5,901 nucleotides of DNA from Candidatus Kuenenbacteria bacterium (lineage in GTDB: Bacteria; Patescibacteriota; Patescibacteriia; UBA2591; PGYQ01): contig JACQWZ010000075.1 in assembly GCA_016209005.1 (NCBI GenBank), positions 1-5,901 of the forward strand. The letters are read 5' to 3'. A program made the position numbers and the translations under genes. Below the pieces are notes generated by a model that ran no database searches, was not told where the DNA came from, and was given only the letters and a program-made list of their open reading frames with translations. Shown here one piece after another: positions 5,239 through 5,901 of the stretch. Within the stretch, counting starts at the first letter, position 1. Every line of letters begins with the position of its first letter.

Positions 5239-5511
5239 ATGAATACAAAATATCGACAAGAGTTAATAAATTTATTCGCCAATATTAAAAATCCTCAATT
5301 AATGGGTGAATTTTTAGAAGATATTTTAACTCCAAAAGAATTTGAAGAAATTGTTACACGATGGCAGATTATTAAGCAATTATCAAAAGGTGTCCCTCAA
5401 AGAGAAATTGCAAAAAATTTAGGAACCAGTATTGCCACAATAACTCGCGGTTCACGAGAGTTGCGAGACAAAAAGGGTGGATTTTGGAAAGTATTAAAAA
5501 TTAAAAAATAA
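5239..5511 (+). CDS. trpR: Trp operon repressor TrpR
   Basis: The 90-residue protein from ATG 5239 aligns by eye with TrpR: ILTPKEFEEIVTRWQI corresponds to E. coli MLTPDEREALGTRVRI, and QREIAKNLGTSIATITRGS to QRELKNELGAGIATITRGS. Corepressor contacts T44, R54 and R84 appear as T31, R41 and R70; S88 is replaced by E74. Helix-turn-helix contacts R69, I79, A80 and T83 are R55, I65, A66 and T69. Such a repressor binds DNA as a dimer when L-tryptophan is bound. An earlier TTG in frame at 5161 is the -35 box, so it is rejected as the start. Length is close to the chlamydial TrpR (about 94). No Shine-Dalgarno is seen. A YerC-type relative is the alternative, but IATITRGS favours TrpR. Confidence 0.85.
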   Translation: MNTKYRQELINLFANIKNPQLMGEFLEDILTPKEFEEIVTRWQIIKQLSKGVPQREIAKNLGTSIATITRGSRELRDKKGGFWKVLKIKK

Positions 5512-5514
5512 TTT

Positions 5515-5595
5515 ATGCAAAAAAATATTACAAAAAATTATTCAGCTTGGTGGTGGATTTTGCAGTTGCAAAGTCCTAGTTTTGTTTTGGTCTAA
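5515..5595 (+). CDS. trpL: trp leader peptide with three tandem Trp codons
   Basis: A 26-codon frame starts 3 bases after the trpR stop (TAA 5509-5511) and ends at TAA 5593-5595. It contains NYSAWWWILQ, with TGG TGG TGG at 5548-5556. Runs of Trp codons in a short frame followed by mutually exclusive hairpins are the mark of trp attenuator leaders. There is no Shine-Dalgarno, and the tight spacing suggests translation by reinitiation after trpR. When charged tRNA-Trp is scarce, a ribosome should stall at residues 12-14 and leave the downstream RNA free. The peptide itself probably has no function. Confidence 0.85.
   Translation: MQKNITKNYSAWWWILQLQSPSFVLV
5555..5576 (+). promoter_or_regulatory. 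Leader hairpin 1:2 of the trp attenuator
   Basis: GGATTTTGC (5555-5563) pairs with GCAAAGTCC (5568-5576) around AGTT, 9 bp with one G·U. It overlaps the third Trp codon, so a ribosome stalled at the Trp codons would melt it, as expected for the pause hairpin. Confidence 0.6.
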
Positions 5596-5624
5596 TATAT
5601 TTTTTAAATCTAACCATCAAAATT
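5578..5624 (+). promoter_or_regulatory. Candidate antiterminator 2:3
   Basis: AGTTTTG (5578-5584) can pair with CAAAATT (5618-5624) and TGGT (5588-5591) with ACCA (5613-5616), with a small internal loop between them. This takes up the first six bases of the terminator's 5' arm, so the two structures exclude each other. A ribosome finishing at the leader stop (5593-5595) would cover 5578-5591 and prevent it; a ribosome stalled on the Trp codons would not. A second option pairs 5547-5554 (over the Trp codons) with 5613-5620. Confidence 0.45.
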
Positions 5625-5653
5625 CCTCTCGGACTTCGCGAGAGGAATTTTTT
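5619..5653 (+). terminator. trp attenuator terminator
   Basis: AAAATTCCTCTCG (5619-5631) and CGAGAGGAATTTT (5639-5651) form a perfect 13-bp stem with loop GACTTCG; T residues fill 5648-5653 and more follow after one A. This is a strong intrinsic terminator 23 bases after the leader stop. An outer stem, CTAACCATCAA (5610-5620) with TTGATGGTTGG (5661-5671), could extend the fold after the T-run. Confidence 0.9.
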
Positions 5654-5726
5654 ATTTATGTTGATGGTTGGATGTTTTTGTCAAAAATATTTTTCCACCA
5701 GCACAAAAAAATATTTAAGCGCTGGG

Positions 5727-5755
5727 AAGGAGGTGATTACCATGGGTTGGTAATC
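5727..5755 (+). other. Strong ribosome-binding site and Met-Gly-Trp mini-ORF in a hairpin
   Basis: AAGGAGGTGAT (5727-5737) is an 11-base match to the 16S 3' end, by far the best Shine-Dalgarno in the window, 8 bases before ATG at 5742. The frame is only ATG GGT TGG TAA (5742-5753). GATTACC (5735-5741) and GGTAATC (5749-5755) are exact complements, placing the start codon in a 7-base loop. The stop lies before the repeat boundary at 5762, so the element did not create it. It may be a second Trp-sensing leader or a translation switch for a lost downstream trp gene; function is unknown. Confidence 0.5.
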
Positions 5756-5761
5756 TAATCT

Positions 5762-5901
5762 AACCCACCTTTAACACATGCCTTTTTTCTTGGCTAATTT
5801 AAATATAAAAAAAACAGCCACTACACTACAATAGCTGTTTTGATGCTAATCTTAGTTAAAATTTGAGTTATTTTTTTCTTTTTTACCTTAATTATTCTGG
5901 A
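5762..5901 (-). mobile_element. Right copy of the repeated insertion element (3' end only)
   Basis: This is the inverted match of 126-265, so the element points leftward and its gene ends at 5892 (the last codons read Pro-Glu-stop). Differences from the left copy are two bases next to the terminator, one in its stem and one after its T-run. The match starts at 5762; upstream bases differ from those flanking the left copy. The window ends inside the copy. Confidence 0.75.
5807..5841 (-). terminator. Intrinsic terminator of the element gene (right copy)
   Basis: This is the minus-strand counterpart of 186-220. The stem keeps ten pairs, one now G·U, and ends in a run of eight T residues. Confidence 0.75.

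Noticed and set aside
1..5901. The window as a composite transposon carrying its genes between two element copies
   Set aside because: The enclosed genes include rpsF, ssb and rpsR, which are essential core genes in their usual order, so mobilisation as a unit is unlikely. Two independent insertions fit better.

Overview
The window is very A+T-rich, with compact genes, mostly SD-less starts and intergenic DNA full of short decayed repeats. It carries a cysteine-rich zinc-ribbon protein of a type I recall mainly from Candidate Phyla Radiation (Patescibacteria) genomes, plus S6 and S18 proteins of the style seen there. I infer a CPR bacterium. This rests on protein recognition by eye, not on a search.

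Layout. A 140-bp sequence at 126-265 returns in inverted orientation at 5762-5901 with 4 mismatches. These look like the inward-facing 3' ends of two copies of one insertion element, the left one carrying the last 44 codons of its gene. Next to the left copy, on the minus strand, lies a zinc-ribbon gene that is doubly broken: a stop codon inside its first CxxC motif, and loss of its 3' end at the element junction. Then, also on the minus strand, come a 41-codon remnant of a NYN-domain gene and the core cluster rpsF-ssb-rpsR. The ssb-rpsR gap is unusually long and repeat-filled. The divergent spacer before the plus-strand genes holds a 118-bp MITE-like element. The plus strand then carries a Trm11-type RNA methyltransferase gene, with a short palindromic repeat inserted in frame, and a spacer with GC-rich palindromes.

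The most interesting part is 5161-5761. It reads as a two-layer tryptophan control region. First comes a promoter overlapped by a palindrome of trp-operator form (GTACTA-N6-TAGTAT). Then comes a true TrpR repressor gene, with the IATITRGS helix-turn-helix and Trp-binding Thr/Arg/Arg conserved. Three bases after the TrpR stop begins a 26-codon leader peptide with three tandem Trp codons. It is followed by a candidate antiterminator and a strong intrinsic terminator, as in classical trp attenuation. Further downstream, a near-perfect Shine-Dalgarno sequence precedes a Met-Gly-Trp-stop mini-ORF whose start codon sits in a hairpin loop. The expected trp structural gene is not visible, because the right-hand element copy begins at once. 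The TrpR plus attenuator order resembles the trpR-leader-trpBA region of Chlamydia.
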